Assembly: GCF_003116095.1 (NCBI RefSeq)
Contig: NZ_LGRA01000021.1
Span: forward strand, 1,305,086 to 1,369,085
DNA from: Azospirillum sp. TSO35-2
Lineage (GTDB): Bacteria > Pseudomonadota > Alphaproteobacteria > Azospirillales > Azospirillaceae
Length of the DNA stretch: 64,000 nucleotides
Direction of reading: 5' to 3'
The notes beneath the pieces are model-generated. The model searched no databases, was not told the DNA's origin, and worked only from the letters and a program-made list of their open reading frames with translations. Position numbers and translations under genes: made by a program. Within the stretch, counting starts at the first letter, position 1; each line of letters begins with the position of its first letter. This document shows positions 24,595-33,043 of this stretch, one piece after another.

Positions 24595-26265
24595 CTAGGC
24601 TGTGGCCCGTGCGATGTCCGACGGCCGTTCGTCGGCGTACTCGATCATCCGTCGGGCGATCTCGCGTTCCCCCATGAACACCGCGTCGGCGCCGTTGCGG
24701 TCGAGATGCGTCACCGCCTCGTCGCTGTGGGCGCGGGCGGCGATGGCGATCGTCGGATTGAGCGCCCGCGCCTGCTGCACGACTCCGCCGCCTTCCAGCG
24801 CGTCGGGGACGGTGACCAGCAGCAGCGCCGCACCCTCCACCCCCGCCCGTTGCAGGATGCCGGCCGCGTTGGCGTTGCCGTAGACCGCCTGCACGCCATC
24901 GGCCTGCAGGGTCTTCACCCGTTCGCGCTGAAGGTCGATGACGACCAGTTCGCGCCCTTCCGTCCTCAGCGCCTGCGCCACGAGTCGGCCGACCCGGCCG
25001 TGGCCGATGACGATCGCATGCCCGCTGCGGTCCTGGTAGTCGTGCAACTCCGGCGCGATGTCGGCTGCCGGGAGGGGATCGGCCGCGTCGGGGAACAGCC
25101 GCTGCACCAGGGCGAACAGCAGCGGGTTGGCGGTGATCGACAGCAGGGCACCGGCCAGCACCAGCCCCTGTCCCTCTTCCGGCAGGATGCCGAGCTGCAT
25201 GCCGAGCCCGACCAGGATGAAGGAGAACTCGCCGATCTGGGCGAGGCTGACCGCCACCGTCGCCGCGGTGCGCAGGGGATAGCGGAACAGCAGCACCAGC
25301 CCGAAGGCCGCCGCCGACTTGCCGACCAGGATGATGCCGATGGTCGCCAGCACCGCCCAGGGCGACCGCATCAGCACCACCGGGTCGAACAGCATGCCGA
25401 CCGACACGAAGAACAGCACGGCGAAGGCGTCCTGCAACGGCAGGGTCTGTTCGGCGGCGCGGTGGCTGAGGTCGGATTCGTTCAGCACCATCCCGGCGAA
25501 GAAGGCACCCAGCGCGAAGGACACGCTGAACAGCGTCGCCGACCCGTAGGCGATGCCGAGCGCCAGCGCCAGCACGCACAGCGTGAACAGCTCGCGCGAG
25601 CCGGTGCGGGCGATGCGTTCCAGCACCCAGGGCACCAGCCGCCGGCCGCCGATCAGCATCAGCGCCACGAACAGGGCGACCTTGCCCAGCGTCAGCCCCA
25701 GCGCCAGCACCATCTCCTGGTCGATGCCGCCGCCGCTTTCCAGCATGCGGGCGACCGGTGGCAGCAGCACCAGGGCGAGAACCATCGCCAGATCCTCGAC
25801 GATCAGCCAGCCGATGGCGATCCGCCCGCGCTCCGTCTTGAACAGGTCGAGTTGTTCCAGCGCCCGCAGCAGCACCACCGTGCTGGCCACCGACAGGGCC
25901 AGACCGAACACCAGCCCGGCCGCGAGACTCCAGCCGAACAGCGACGCCAGCCCCCAGCCCATCACCGTCGCGATGACGATCTGCACCACCGCGCCGGGAA
26001 TGGCGATGGCGCGCACCTTCATCAGGTCGTCCAGCGAGAAATGCAGCCCGACGCCGAACATCAGCAGGATCACCCCGATCTCCGCCAACTGGGAGGCGAG
26101 GTGGAGGTCGCCGACGAAGCCCGGCGTGAAGGGGCCGATGGCGACGCCCGCCAGCAGATAGCCCACCAGCGGCGACAGGCGCAGCCGATGGGCGGTGGCG
26201 CCGAAGAGGAAGGCCAGGACGATGGCGGCCACCATGGTGGTGATCAGCGGGACGTGGTGGGGCAT
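24595..26265 (-). CDS. ybaL: CPA2 family cation:proton antiporter, YbaL/KefB-like
   Basis: A 556-residue membrane protein. Residues 1-385 form about 12 transmembrane segments of a Na+/H+ exchanger domain (GYLLAGVAIGPFTPGFVGDL, ALSVASTVVLLRALEQLDLF, GWLIVEDLAMVLALVLLPPV with the conserved ED pair, FALGAFFAGMVLNESDLSHR). Residues 405-550 form a cytoplasmic TrkA-N/RCK domain (HAIVIGHGRVGRLVAQALRT, AVYGNANAAGILQRAGVEGA). The order matches YbaL and glutathione-gated Kef systems that export K+ for protons; the exact ion is not proven. It stands alone and is divergent from the XRE gene. No separate KefF/KefG-like ancillary gene is seen. Confidence 0.9.
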   Translation of the reverse strand: MPHHVPLITTMVAAIVLAFLFGATAHRLRLSPLVGYLLAGVAIGPFTPGFVGDLHLASQLAEIGVILLMFGVGLHFSLDDLMKVRAIAIPGAVVQIVIATVMGWGLASLFGWSLAAGLVFGLALSVASTVVLLRALEQLDLFKTERGRIAIGWLIVEDLAMVLALVLLPPVARMLESGGGIDQEMVLALGLTLGKVALFVALMLIGGRRLVPWVLERIARTGSRELFTLCVLALALGIAYGSATLFSVSFALGAFFAGMVLNESDLSHRAAEQTLPLQDAFAVLFFVSVGMLFDPVVLMRSPWAVLATIGIILVGKSAAAFGLVLLFRYPLRTAATVAVSLAQIGEFSFILVGLGMQLGILPEEGQGLVLAGALLSITANPLLFALVQRLFPDAADPLPAADIAPELHDYQDRSGHAIVIGHGRVGRLVAQALRTEGRELVVIDLQRERVKTLQADGVQAVYGNANAAGILQRAGVEGAALLLVTVPDALEGGGVVQQARALNPTIAIAARAHSDEAVTHLDRNGADAVFMGEREIARRMIEYADERPSDIARATA

Positions 26266-26375
26266 AAGGGCGGCGGTTCCCGGCGGCTGGGGGTGGAAAT
26301 CGGGGCGGCCCGTCTCATATTGTGGTGTAAATGATCGGTTTCAACGTTTCTGGCCAAGGTTTTGGGTGAAAAAGT

Positions 26376-26654
26376 ATGTCCACGAAGGGTATCCTGACAC
26401 CGGGGCAATGCCGGGCCGCCCGCGGCTTCCTCGACTGGACGCAGGAGGAACTGGCCGAGCGGGCGGCGGTGTCACGCGGCACCATCCGCGACTTCGAAAA
26501 GGGTCGACACGCCCTGCACCGAAGCACGGAAACCCTGCTGACCGCCGCCTTCACCACCGCCGGCCTGCGCCTCGTTCCGCGGGAGGAGGGCGGTCCCGGC
26601 GTGCTCTGCCCGGCGGAATGTCCGGCGTCCGGGGCGAACGACGCTGCGGCCTGA
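26376..26654 (+). CDS. XRE family helix-turn-helix regulator
   Basis: A 92-residue protein with a single HTH_3/XRE domain: MSTKGILTPGQCRAARGFLD, WTQEELAERAAVSRGTIRDF, EKGRHALHRSTETLLTAAFT. This form (starting with an LTPxQCRAAR motif) is the common small alphaproteobacterial XRE protein. The C-terminal 25 residues are not conserved. The region before it (26266-26375) is AT-rich and shared with the divergent antiporter gene, so antiporter control is possible but unproven. Confidence 0.82.
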   Translation: MSTKGILTPGQCRAARGFLDWTQEELAERAAVSRGTIRDFEKGRHALHRSTETLLTAAFTTAGLRLVPREEGGPGVLCPAECPASGANDAAA

Positions 26655-26869
26655 CCGAGCGGCCGGGTGCCGGTTGCAGCGGGTTGTCGTGCGCGGCGTC
26701 CGACGGGGTCAACACCGGGCTGACCTCGGCCGAAGAGGGCCACGGCTCCCCGGCCGGCGTCGCCAACAACCGGATGGGCTGGCGCGACTAAGCCGTTTTC
26801 CGGAACCAATCGGCCGCCCCGGGGGTTCGGACACTGGTGCCGAGACACCGTTTTCCCCGGGGAGGCCCC

Positions 26870-27076
26870 ATGGACCAGGAAACCTTCAACGTCGGCCTGC
26901 GCAAATTCCTGAAGCAGGTCGGCGTCACCTCGCAGCGCGAGCTTGAACTGGCGGTCGGCCGGGCGCTGGGCGACGGCCGGCTGAAAGGGAACGAAACCCT
27001 GCGCGCCCGCATGGTGCTGACCGTCGATGGCCTCGACCTGACGCACGAGGTGACGGCGGACATCGCGCTGGAATGA
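26870..27076 (+). CDS. DUF6494 family protein, 68 aa
   Basis: A 68-residue protein: MDQETFNVGLRKFLKQVGVT, SQRELELAVGRALGDGRLKG, NETLRARMVLTVDGLDLTHE. This matches a small conserved proteobacterial family with DUF6494. GGGGAGG lies 7 bases before the ATG at 26870. Function unknown. A hairpin follows directly, so it is monocistronic. Confidence 0.78.
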   Translation: MDQETFNVGLRKFLKQVGVTSQRELELAVGRALGDGRLKGNETLRARMVLTVDGLDLTHEVTADIALE

Positions 27077-27084
27077 TGCCGGCT

Positions 27085-27119
27085 CCGGAAAGGTCCGACC
27101 GGTGGTCGGCACTTTCCGG
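27085..27119 (+). terminator. Hairpin after the DUF6494 gene
   Basis: CCGGAAAG (27085-27092) pairs with CTTTCCGG (27112-27119), and an inner CCGACC/GGTCGG stem continues it after a 2-base internal loop. It begins 8 bases after the stop; no long T tract follows. Confidence 0.6.
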
Positions 27120-27163
27120 CCCTGGCATGAGACAGGGGCGCCGACCGGTGCGGGACGCGCGAC

Positions 27164-28315
27164 TCAGCCGGGATGGAGCTGCGGCGTGATGCTCAGGATC
27201 GCCGCGGTCATCCGGCGTTCCTGCCAGGGCACGTCGTGATAGAAGCGGGTGAGATAGGGACTGTTGCGGTCCCGGATCCACTCGCCCGGAAACAGGGCCA
27301 TGGACAGCCGGCGGGTTGGGTCGAAGTCGCTTTGATACGGCTGCCCGGTCAGGGCGCAGGCCATGGCGCGGCAGAGATCGGCACCGATCAGGCTCCCCAG
27401 GTGGGTGGTCTGGGTGGGGCGGGTGTTGACCTCAAGGAACACCGGCGCGCTGCCGTCGTCCGGCAGGATCGCGTCGATGCCGCCGAACCCGGAAAAGCCG
27501 AGAAGCGCCACCACCCGCTGCGCCATGTCCAGCAGGGCGGGATGGTTGCCGATTTCGATGGCCGAGGATGGGCCGAAGGGCTCCGGCTGGTGGTGGAGGA
27601 CCCGGTATGGGAAGGCCTCCAGCATCCGGCCGTCCAGCGCGCTGAACGACACCGATGCCGACGGGCCCGAAACGAACTCCTGCGCGACGATGCGCGCATG
27701 GCCCGCCGTGCCGTCGCCGTCGCCTTCGGTCCGCGGGCCGGCGATCCGCAGGTCGGCCATCCGCGCGATGGCGTCCTGCGCCGATTCGGCCTTGGCCACG
27801 CCGCACCCGGCCGAACTGTTGTCCCGCTTGACGATCAACGGCGTGCCGAGAGGCGCGAGGTCGGCGGCACTGGTCCGATCGTCGATCGCCATCTGGCGCG
27901 GCGTCCGTATTCCCGCGGACGCCACCATCTCCACGCACAGCGACCGGAGGCTCTCCCGGGGGCCGCCGCCGCCGTACCAGCGGCCGATGATCCGGCGGAC
28001 CCAGGCGGCGTCTTCACCGCCACCGCCGTTCACCCGCTGCGCCGCGAGCGCGAGCGTATCGTCGGCGCGGCCATCGCACGCGATGATGATGTCCGGCCGG
28101 CATTCGATCGCCGTCGAGGCGATCACCGTGATCAGGTCGTCGACGTTCGGGGTTTCGGCGAACACGCGTCCGCCGTCGAGGAAGTCGCTGAACTGCAAGA
28201 GCGCGTTCTTCGGACACACGGCGAAGACCCGGAAACCCGCCGCCTTCAGCGCATAGGGCATGCGGGCGGCGCTGTAGCGGTACATGGCGCAGGATACAAG
28301 CAATGCCGTCGGCAT
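27164..28315 (-). CDS. ATP-grasp domain protein of unknown substrate
   Basis: A 383-residue cytoplasmic protein. The N-terminal part (MPTALLVSCAMYRYSAARMP) is a pre-ATP-grasp fold, then comes the ATP-grasp core: PLIVKRDNSSAGCGVAKAES with Lys163, IVAQEFVSGPSASVSFSALD with Glu213 at the hinge, IDAILPDDGSAPVFLEVNTR with the metal-binding Glu and Asn near 295-297. The C-terminal 60 residues are family-unknown. ATP-grasp ligases join a carboxylate to an amine or thiol through an acyl phosphate. There is no amino-acid, peptide or purine gene next to it, so no substrate can be named. ATG at 28315 was chosen because it begins the conserved domain; 27 codons further upstream are open. Confidence 0.75.
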   Translation of the reverse strand: MPTALLVSCAMYRYSAARMPYALKAAGFRVFAVCPKNALLQFSDFLDGGRVFAETPNVDDLITVIASTAIECRPDIIIACDGRADDTLALAAQRVNGGGGEDAAWVRRIIGRWYGGGGPRESLRSLCVEMVASAGIRTPRQMAIDDRTSAADLAPLGTPLIVKRDNSSAGCGVAKAESAQDAIARMADLRIAGPRTEGDGDGTAGHARIVAQEFVSGPSASVSFSALDGRMLEAFPYRVLHHQPEPFGPSSAIEIGNHPALLDMAQRVVALLGFSGFGGIDAILPDDGSAPVFLEVNTRPTQTTHLGSLIGADLCRAMACALTGQPYQSDFDPTRRLSMALFPGEWIRDRNSPYLTRFYHDVPWQERRMTAAILSITPQLHPG

Positions 28316-28462
28316 CCGGTCCTTCTGTGGCCGTCGCGGCCTCTGTGGCATGGTCAAACGGAGCGAACATCTAGCCGCCCGACGAAGGACCGGCAATCAC
28401 AGAGTCGGGGAAGGCGCGCGCCCTACCGCCGATGGGCAGGGCCTTCCCGCCGCGCGACGGCT

Positions 28463-28666
28463 TTACCGCGGCCCGCCGTCGCCGATCGCCTTGCGGGCCG
28501 TCGCGGTGATGGTGTCCAACCGGATCACCAGTTCGTTCTCGCACAGGGCGGAGCGCGCCGCCTCCGCTTCCGCGATGATCGTGCGCAGGGCGTCGGCCAT
28601 GTCGCGCAGACGCCGGGCCTGCGCGTCGTTCGTCGTGGCATCATCCGGCCGTCGATCTTCCGGCAT
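28463..28666 (-). CDS. Small hypothetical protein, 67 aa
   Basis: A 67-residue helical protein: MPEDRRPDDATTNDAQARRL, RDMADALRTIIAEAEAARSA, LCENELVIRLDTITATARKA. The first 15 residues are acidic and likely disordered; the rest looks like one or two amphipathic helices. A GGGAGGGG ribosome site lies 4-11 bases upstream of the ATG, which supports that it is real. No family recognised. The 146 bases between it and the ATP-grasp gene contain no recognised signal. Confidence 0.6.
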   Translation of the reverse strand: MPEDRRPDDATTNDAQARRLRDMADALRTIIAEAEAARSALCENELVIRLDTITATARKAIGDGGPR

Positions 28667-28806
28667 TGAGCCCCTCCCGTCTTTCCGCTAGGGATCCCTC
28701 CCGTCCCGGCCCCACGCTTGGCGCGTCTCCGTCCGTCGTTGGAGGCCGGGGCGGATGGCAAGGACATGGATTATACCACCCCTTTCCGCAACGGGAGCCC
28801 CACTGA

Positions 28807-28959
28807 ATGAGCGACGACCCCGACTGCCTGGGCATGTGCGCCATCGACGGCGATGTCTGCACCGGCTGCGGCCGCACGCTGGACCAGATCAACGCCGCGT
28901 TGGGCGACGAGGGCGATCCGGACGGGGACAATTTGGGCGGGAAACGGCCGGCGGGCTGA
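28807..28959 (+). CDS. DUF1289-like cysteine-rich small protein, 50 aa
   Basis: A 50-residue protein: MSDDPDCLGMCAIDGDVCTG, CGRTLDQINAALGDEGD. Four cysteines (Cys7, 11, 18, 21) follow the DUF1289 pattern CxxxC-x6-CxGCxRTxxEI, which probably binds metal. The ATG at 28807 is preceded by CGGGAGCCCCACTGA, with a GGGAG site 10 bases upstream. It is divergent from the 67-residue gene. The gene is too short for most gene finders. Function unknown. Confidence 0.72.
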   Translation: MSDDPDCLGMCAIDGDVCTGCGRTLDQINAALGDEGDPDGDNLGGKRPAG

Positions 28960-29038
28960 AGCCGGGCGCGTGATCATCGTCGTGCCCGCCTGTTTCCCCG
29001 CTGTCGCAGCTCCATGCGCCACCAGCGAGGAACCCCGG

Positions 29039-29203
29039 ATGACCGACCAACCCCGGAACGACGCCGAGCCTGCCGTTCAACCTGACGGCCAGCCGCAACA
29101 GCCCAAGCCGCAGCCCAAGGACACCGGCCGGATCGACAGCCGGACCGAAAAGGCGCAGGAGGAGGCGGCGAAGGAACGGGCGACCCAGGGCGGCTATCAG
29201 TAA
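29039..29203 (+). CDS. Small hydrophilic hypothetical protein, 54 aa
   Basis: A 54-residue Gln/Pro/Lys-rich protein: MTDQPRNDAEPAVQPDGQPQ, QPKPQPKDTGRIDSRTEKAQ. It has no hydrophobic segment and is probably disordered apart from a short charged helix near the end. GAGGAA precedes the ATG by 6 bases. It follows the DUF1289-like gene by 79 bases on the same strand. No family recognised. Confidence 0.55.
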   Translation: MTDQPRNDAEPAVQPDGQPQQPKPQPKDTGRIDSRTEKAQEEAAKERATQGGYQ

Positions 29204-29302
29204 GCGCCGCCGTCCGGCAGCCGGCAGGAACGGCGCGGCAGAAGCGACCGCCCGGCAGAAATGTCCATCCTGGCGAGCATCGACGCTGGCCCGCCGGCAT
29301 GG

Positions 29303-29327
29303 CGAAAGGGGGCGTCGCCCCCTTTCG
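29303..29327 (-). terminator. Terminator hairpin of the flgFGAH operon
   Basis: A perfect 11-bp stem (CGAAAGGGGGC 29303-29313 with GCCCCCTTTCG 29317-29327) with a 3-base loop lies 23 bases beyond the flgH stop. The T-rich end is inside the stem; no free T tract follows. Confidence 0.6.
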
Positions 29328-29350
29328 GTCCGGTGCGCCGTCCCAGCCCG

Positions 29351-30118
29351 TCAGAACGGCATGATGATGTCGTAGAGCTGCTGGCCATAGCGCGGCTGCT
29401 GGACGTCGGTGATCTGGCCGCGGCCGCCGTAGGAGATGCGAGCTTCGGCGATCTTCTCGTAGCTGACGGTGTTCTGGGCGGTGATGTCCTCGGGGCGGAT
29501 CACGCCGTGGATTTGCAGGTCGCGCACCTCGAAATTCACCCGGACCTCCTGGTGGCCCTGGATGACCAGGTTGCCGTTGGGCAGGGTCTGCGTCACCAGC
29601 GCCGCCACCTTCAGGTCGATCTTCTCGTTGCGGTCGACCGAGCCCTTGCCGTCGTTGGAGGTGTTGCTGTTCAGGTTGACGAGGTTGGAGGCGGAGGCGC
29701 CGGCCGGCAGCACCCGGCTCAGGGTGGCGCCTTCCAGCCCGAACAGGTTCGGCATGCCGGCAGCCTCGGTGTTGGCGCGCGACCGCTTGCTCTCGTCGGC
29801 GACCTTGGCGCTGTCGTTGATCGAGATGTTGATGGTCATGATGTCGCCGACCTTGGAGGCGCGCTGGTCCTTGAAGAACGCCTTGGCGCCGGTGCGCCAC
29901 AGCGAGTTCGGGTTGCGCTCCGTCGGCAACGGGGTCGGCATCGGCAGGCTGACCGGCTGGTAGCCGGGCTTGGCCTGCGGATCCTGGATGGAGCTCAGCT
30001 CCGGCGCCTTGCCGATGTCGGCGATGCGCGAGGCGGCGCCGCAGGCGGTCAGCGAGGTGGCGGCGGCGGCGATCATCGCGAAGCGGACAATCCGGGCAGT
30101 CTTGGTGGTGGCGGACAT
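29351..30118 (-). CDS. flgH: Flagellar L-ring protein FlgH
   Basis: A 255-residue outer-membrane lipoprotein. The lipoprotein signal ends with the lipobox SLTACG (Cys26). The mature part shows the FlgH pattern NPNSLWRTGAKAFFKDQRAS, KVGDIMTINISINDSAKVAD and QGHQEVRVNFEVRDLQIHGV-IRPEDITAQNTVSYEKIAEA. It forms the L ring in the outer membrane. It is the last gene of flgF-flgG-flgA-flgH, 13 bases after flgA. Confidence 0.95.
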   Translation of the reverse strand: MSATTKTARIVRFAMIAAAATSLTACGAASRIADIGKAPELSSIQDPQAKPGYQPVSLPMPTPLPTERNPNSLWRTGAKAFFKDQRASKVGDIMTINISINDSAKVADESKRSRANTEAAGMPNLFGLEGATLSRVLPAGASASNLVNLNSNTSNDGKGSVDRNEKIDLKVAALVTQTLPNGNLVIQGHQEVRVNFEVRDLQIHGVIRPEDITAQNTVSYEKIAEARISYGGRGQITDVQQPRYGQQLYDIIMPF

Positions 30119-30131
30119 GGGAGCTTTCTCC

Positions 30132-30917
30132 TTACTGCGCGATGATGCCGGGCTTTGCCACGGCGACGACGTTGGGGCCTGCGACCGTCGCTTCGACGAC
30201 GCGGTTGGATTGGGTGTTCACGACGCGGATGACGTCGCCCCGGCCGCCGTCCTGCAGGGCCTTGCCCTGCGTGGTCAGCGACATGGCCGGGGTGGTCAGG
30301 GTGATGGTCACCATGGCGCCCTTGTCGACCATGCGCGGCGATTGCAGGTCGCGCAGGCGGACGGGCTGGTTGGTCGACACGCCGCGCTTCGGCGTCATGC
30401 CGATCAGCTGGGCGTCGGTGGCGGCGGTGTCGCTGGTGGTCTGGTCGGCGCGCACGTCCTGCCAGTCGACGTCGCCCGGACCGATGACGTCGCCGGGAAT
30501 GACGCGGCGCGTCAGCACCGGGATCTGCACGACGCCGAAGGCGCGGCCGGACACCGGCAGGCGGACCGCCGGCTGGGTCCCGGTCACCACCACCTCGGCG
30601 GCGAAGCGGCCCTGCACCGGGCTGTAATAGAGGTTCTCCACCGTCAGGCCGCCGGCGCCCTGGGGGGCGCGCAGCTCGACCGCGCGGCTGTCCAGCTCCA
30701 TCTGCAGCCGACCGACCGTCACCACCCGCGACAGCGCGTCGGACAGCACCGCCTCGACATGCGGCATGCCAAAGACGACATCCGGCGCCGGAACGGTCGC
30801 GGCCGTGCCCGAGGCCGTGCCGGAGACCGTGGCGGCCAGCCCGGCGACCGGAACGGTCAGCAGGGCGGCGCCGAGGAGCAGGGCGGGCAGGCGGCGGTTG
30901 GCGAGGGTGCGGATCAT
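30132..30917 (-). CDS. flgA: Flagellar P-ring assembly chaperone FlgA
   Basis: A 261-residue periplasmic protein. It begins with a Sec signal (MIRTLANRRLPALLLGAALL to about VAGLAA). The C-terminal SAF/ChapFlgA domain includes RRVIPGDVIGPGDVDWQDVR, PVRLRDLQSPRMVDKGAMVT and GDVIRVVNTQSNRVVEATVA. FlgA helps FlgI assemble into the P ring. It follows flgG by 48 bases and precedes flgH by 13. Confidence 0.93.
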   Translation of the reverse strand: MIRTLANRRLPALLLGAALLTVPVAGLAATVSGTASGTAATVPAPDVVFGMPHVEAVLSDALSRVVTVGRLQMELDSRAVELRAPQGAGGLTVENLYYSPVQGRFAAEVVVTGTQPAVRLPVSGRAFGVVQIPVLTRRVIPGDVIGPGDVDWQDVRADQTTSDTAATDAQLIGMTPKRGVSTNQPVRLRDLQSPRMVDKGAMVTITLTTPAMSLTTQGKALQDGGRGDVIRVVNTQSNRVVEATVAGPNVVAVAKPGIIAQ

Positions 30918-30965
30918 GGTGGCGGTTCCCGAGGTGAGGCCGAGGCGAAGGACCGGAGGCCGGCG

Positions 30966-31751
30966 TTACTTCATCTGGCTGGCTTGCTGCATCATCTCGT
31001 CGGTGGTCTTGATGACCTTGGAGTTCATCTCGTAGGCGCGCTGGGCGGTGATCAGGGTCGTGATCTCCTGCACCACGTTGACGTTCGAGGTCTCCAGGGC
31101 ACCCTGGGTGACGCGGCCGAAGCCGGGGGCGCCCGGATTGCCGGTCACCGCCTGGCCGGACGCGCCGGATTCCATGAACAGGTTGTCGCCGGTGGCTTCC
31201 AGGCCGGCGGCGTTGGCGAAGGTGGCGAGCTGGATCTGGCCGACATTCTGGGTGGCGGTCTGGCCGTCCAGCTTCACCAGCACCTCGCCCGACGAGTTGA
31301 TCGACACGTCGACCGCGTTGGTCGGGATGGTGATGTTCGGCTGGATCGGGTAGCCGTCGGCGGTGACCATCATGCCTTCCGGCGACAGCTTGAAGTTGCC
31401 GGCGCGGGTGTAGGCGGTGTCGCCGCTGGGCAGCGTCACCTGGAAGTAACCCGACCCGTTGATGGCGACGTCCATCTTGTTGTCGGTGATGTTCAGGTTG
31501 CCCTGTTCCAGCACGCGGGCCACCGCGGCGATGCGCACGCCGGCACCCACCTGCACGCCGGTCGGCACCACGGTGCCGGCGTCCGACGAGGTCGAGCCGA
31601 TGCGGCGGAAATTCTGGTACAGCAGGTCCTGGAACTCGGCCCGCTGCTTCTTGAAGCCGGTGGTGGTCGCGTTGGCGATGTTGTTGGAGATCGTCTCGAC
31701 GTTGAGCTGCTGGGCGATCATACCGGTGGCGCCGATGGCGAGGCTGCGCAT
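30966..31751 (-). CDS. flgG: Flagellar distal rod protein FlgG
   Basis: A 261-residue rod protein exported by the flagellar type III system. It has the N-terminal rod motif (MRSLAIGATGMIAQQLNVET, ISNNIANATTTGFKKQRAEF), the core AINGSGYFQVTLPSGDTAYT and the C-terminal heptad region (NVNVVQEITTLITAQRAYEM, NSKVIKTTDEMMQQASQMK). Its length is normal. It lies between flgF (32 bases upstream) and flgA. Confidence 0.96.
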   Translation of the reverse strand: MRSLAIGATGMIAQQLNVETISNNIANATTTGFKKQRAEFQDLLYQNFRRIGSTSSDAGTVVPTGVQVGAGVRIAAVARVLEQGNLNITDNKMDVAINGSGYFQVTLPSGDTAYTRAGNFKLSPEGMMVTADGYPIQPNITIPTNAVDVSINSSGEVLVKLDGQTATQNVGQIQLATFANAAGLEATGDNLFMESGASGQAVTGNPGAPGFGRVTQGALETSNVNVVQEITTLITAQRAYEMNSKVIKTTDEMMQQASQMK

Positions 31752-31783
31752 TGTGGTCTTCTCCTCTCGTCGTCGGGCGGCTT

Positions 31784-32506
31784 TTAGGCGCTGCGGCCCA
31801 GTTTCTGGATCATGCTGCGGATGCGTTCATGCTCGTTGTCGATCATCCGCTGGGCGGACATGTACTGACGCTGGATGTCGATCATCTGCGTCATCTCGAC
31901 GACGGGCTTCACGTTCGAACCTTCTAGCAAGCCCTGTGCCACTTTCGTCTCGACGGGGGCCGGGGTCGGCTGCTCGTCGGTGACGTAGAGGCCGTTGCCG
32001 ACCTCGGTCATCAACTGCTCGTTCTTGAAGGTGACGATGTTCAGCTTGCCGACCGGGCCCAGCTCGGTGGCGACGGTGCCGTCGCCGCTGACCTTCACGT
32101 CGTTGGTGCCGGCCGGGATGGTCAGCGGCTGGCCGTTGTTGGACAGAACCGGCAGGCCGCCGCCGTCGACGAGCTGGCGCTGGTCGTTCAGGCGGAAATT
32201 GCCGGCGCGGGTGTAGCGCGGGCCGCTGGCGGTATCGACGGTGAAGTAACCCTGGCCGGTCAGCGCCAGATCCAGCGGGTTGCCGGTCTGGGTCATGCCG
32301 CCGACCGTCAGGTCGCGCACCACGGCGCGGTCCTGGACGAAGCTGACCTTCTCGTGCAGGCCCGGCTTTTCCAGATACTCGGTGAACAGCATGCGCTGGT
32401 TCTTGTAGCCGGTCGTGTTCATGTTCGCGATGTTGTTCGACGTCACGTCGAGCTGACGTTGCAGCGCCATCTGGCGCGACATGGCGACGTAGATCGAATT
32501 TTCCAT
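31784..32506 (-). CDS. flgF: Flagellar basal-body rod protein FlgF
   Basis: A 240-residue proximal rod protein, first gene of the flgFGAH operon. MENSIYVAMSRQMALQRQLD, VTSNNIANMNTTGYKNQRML is the rod N-terminal motif; DLALTGQGYFTVDTASGPRY is the FlgF/FlgG core; the C-terminal part MTQMIDIQRQYMSAQRMIDN is conserved. ATG at 32506 was selected because it starts the rod motif; the frame extends upstream without family sequence. A near-perfect sigma-54 promoter is 63 bases upstream. Confidence 0.95.
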   Translation of the reverse strand: MENSIYVAMSRQMALQRQLDVTSNNIANMNTTGYKNQRMLFTEYLEKPGLHEKVSFVQDRAVVRDLTVGGMTQTGNPLDLALTGQGYFTVDTASGPRYTRAGNFRLNDQRQLVDGGGLPVLSNNGQPLTIPAGTNDVKVSGDGTVATELGPVGKLNIVTFKNEQLMTEVGNGLYVTDEQPTPAPVETKVAQGLLEGSNVKPVVEMTQMIDIQRQYMSAQRMIDNEHERIRSMIQKLGRSA

Positions 32507-33043
32507 CTTGCGGCCTCTTGCCTGGAACATGGGGTCGGGCGGAACCGTCCGACCGGCGATAAGGGGTATTGCAGGCGGCGTGCCAACTGGCCGTGAGCCG
32601 CGGAAATCCAGGACTCCGGGCAAGCCGGGGGCGGTCCCGCCGGGTGGGGCAGGGGATGCCGGGCAGATTCTGCCGGGACGTGGGCCGTCCTTGCCGGGTC
32701 CGAACGGGCAAGACTCTCCCGTTCCCGCCGCGAAGGGGGCGGCGGGGCGATGCGATCCGGCCCGGCCGCGCCCTTTGCGGGCGTGGCGGGCGGCGGGGCG
32801 GAGTCCGGGCGCGTCAGCGGGGCGTCGGCGCCGGACGCGCCGATGCCGGGGCCGGCAGCGATGCCATATGGCAACACCGGGCGCGGAACTCCGGACGGAC
32901 CCAATCAAAAACCGTGCCGCGCCGTGGAAACCTACCCGCCCGGCCAGTCCCACCCCTCACTCGAAAGGAGTTATTAACTATCCCAAAAGTAGCTTTGGGG
33001 AGGTCGTGCGCAGGATTGCGCTTCTCGAACGCTCCAGGGTCCC
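32507..33043. other. Divergent control region between flgF and fliL
   Basis: These 537 bases hold no recognised gene. The flgF side has the sigma-54 promoter at 32570-32585. The fliL side has an AT patch with TTAACTAT (32974-32981), one mismatch from the CtrA half-site TTAACCAT, and a small CCCAAA/TTTGGG stem (32982-32999). The middle (32600-32900) is very GC-rich with nothing recognised; FlbD-type enhancer sites would be expected here but I cannot define them. Confidence 0.5.
32570..32585 (-). promoter_or_regulatory. Sigma-54 (-24/-12) promoter of flgFGAH
   Basis: Reading leftward, TGGCACGCCGCCTGCA matches TGGCACG-N4-YTGCA with the exact GG-N10-GC spacing, 63 bases before the flgF ATG. Confidence 0.85.

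Noticed and set aside
26655-26791. Open frame following the XRE gene ending in NNRMGWRD
   Set aside because: It has no plausible start or ribosome site and no known homologue by eye.
32860-32900. Sigma-54 promoter for fliL in ATATGGCAACACCGGGCGCGG
   Set aside because: The GG and GC elements are not 10 bases apart.
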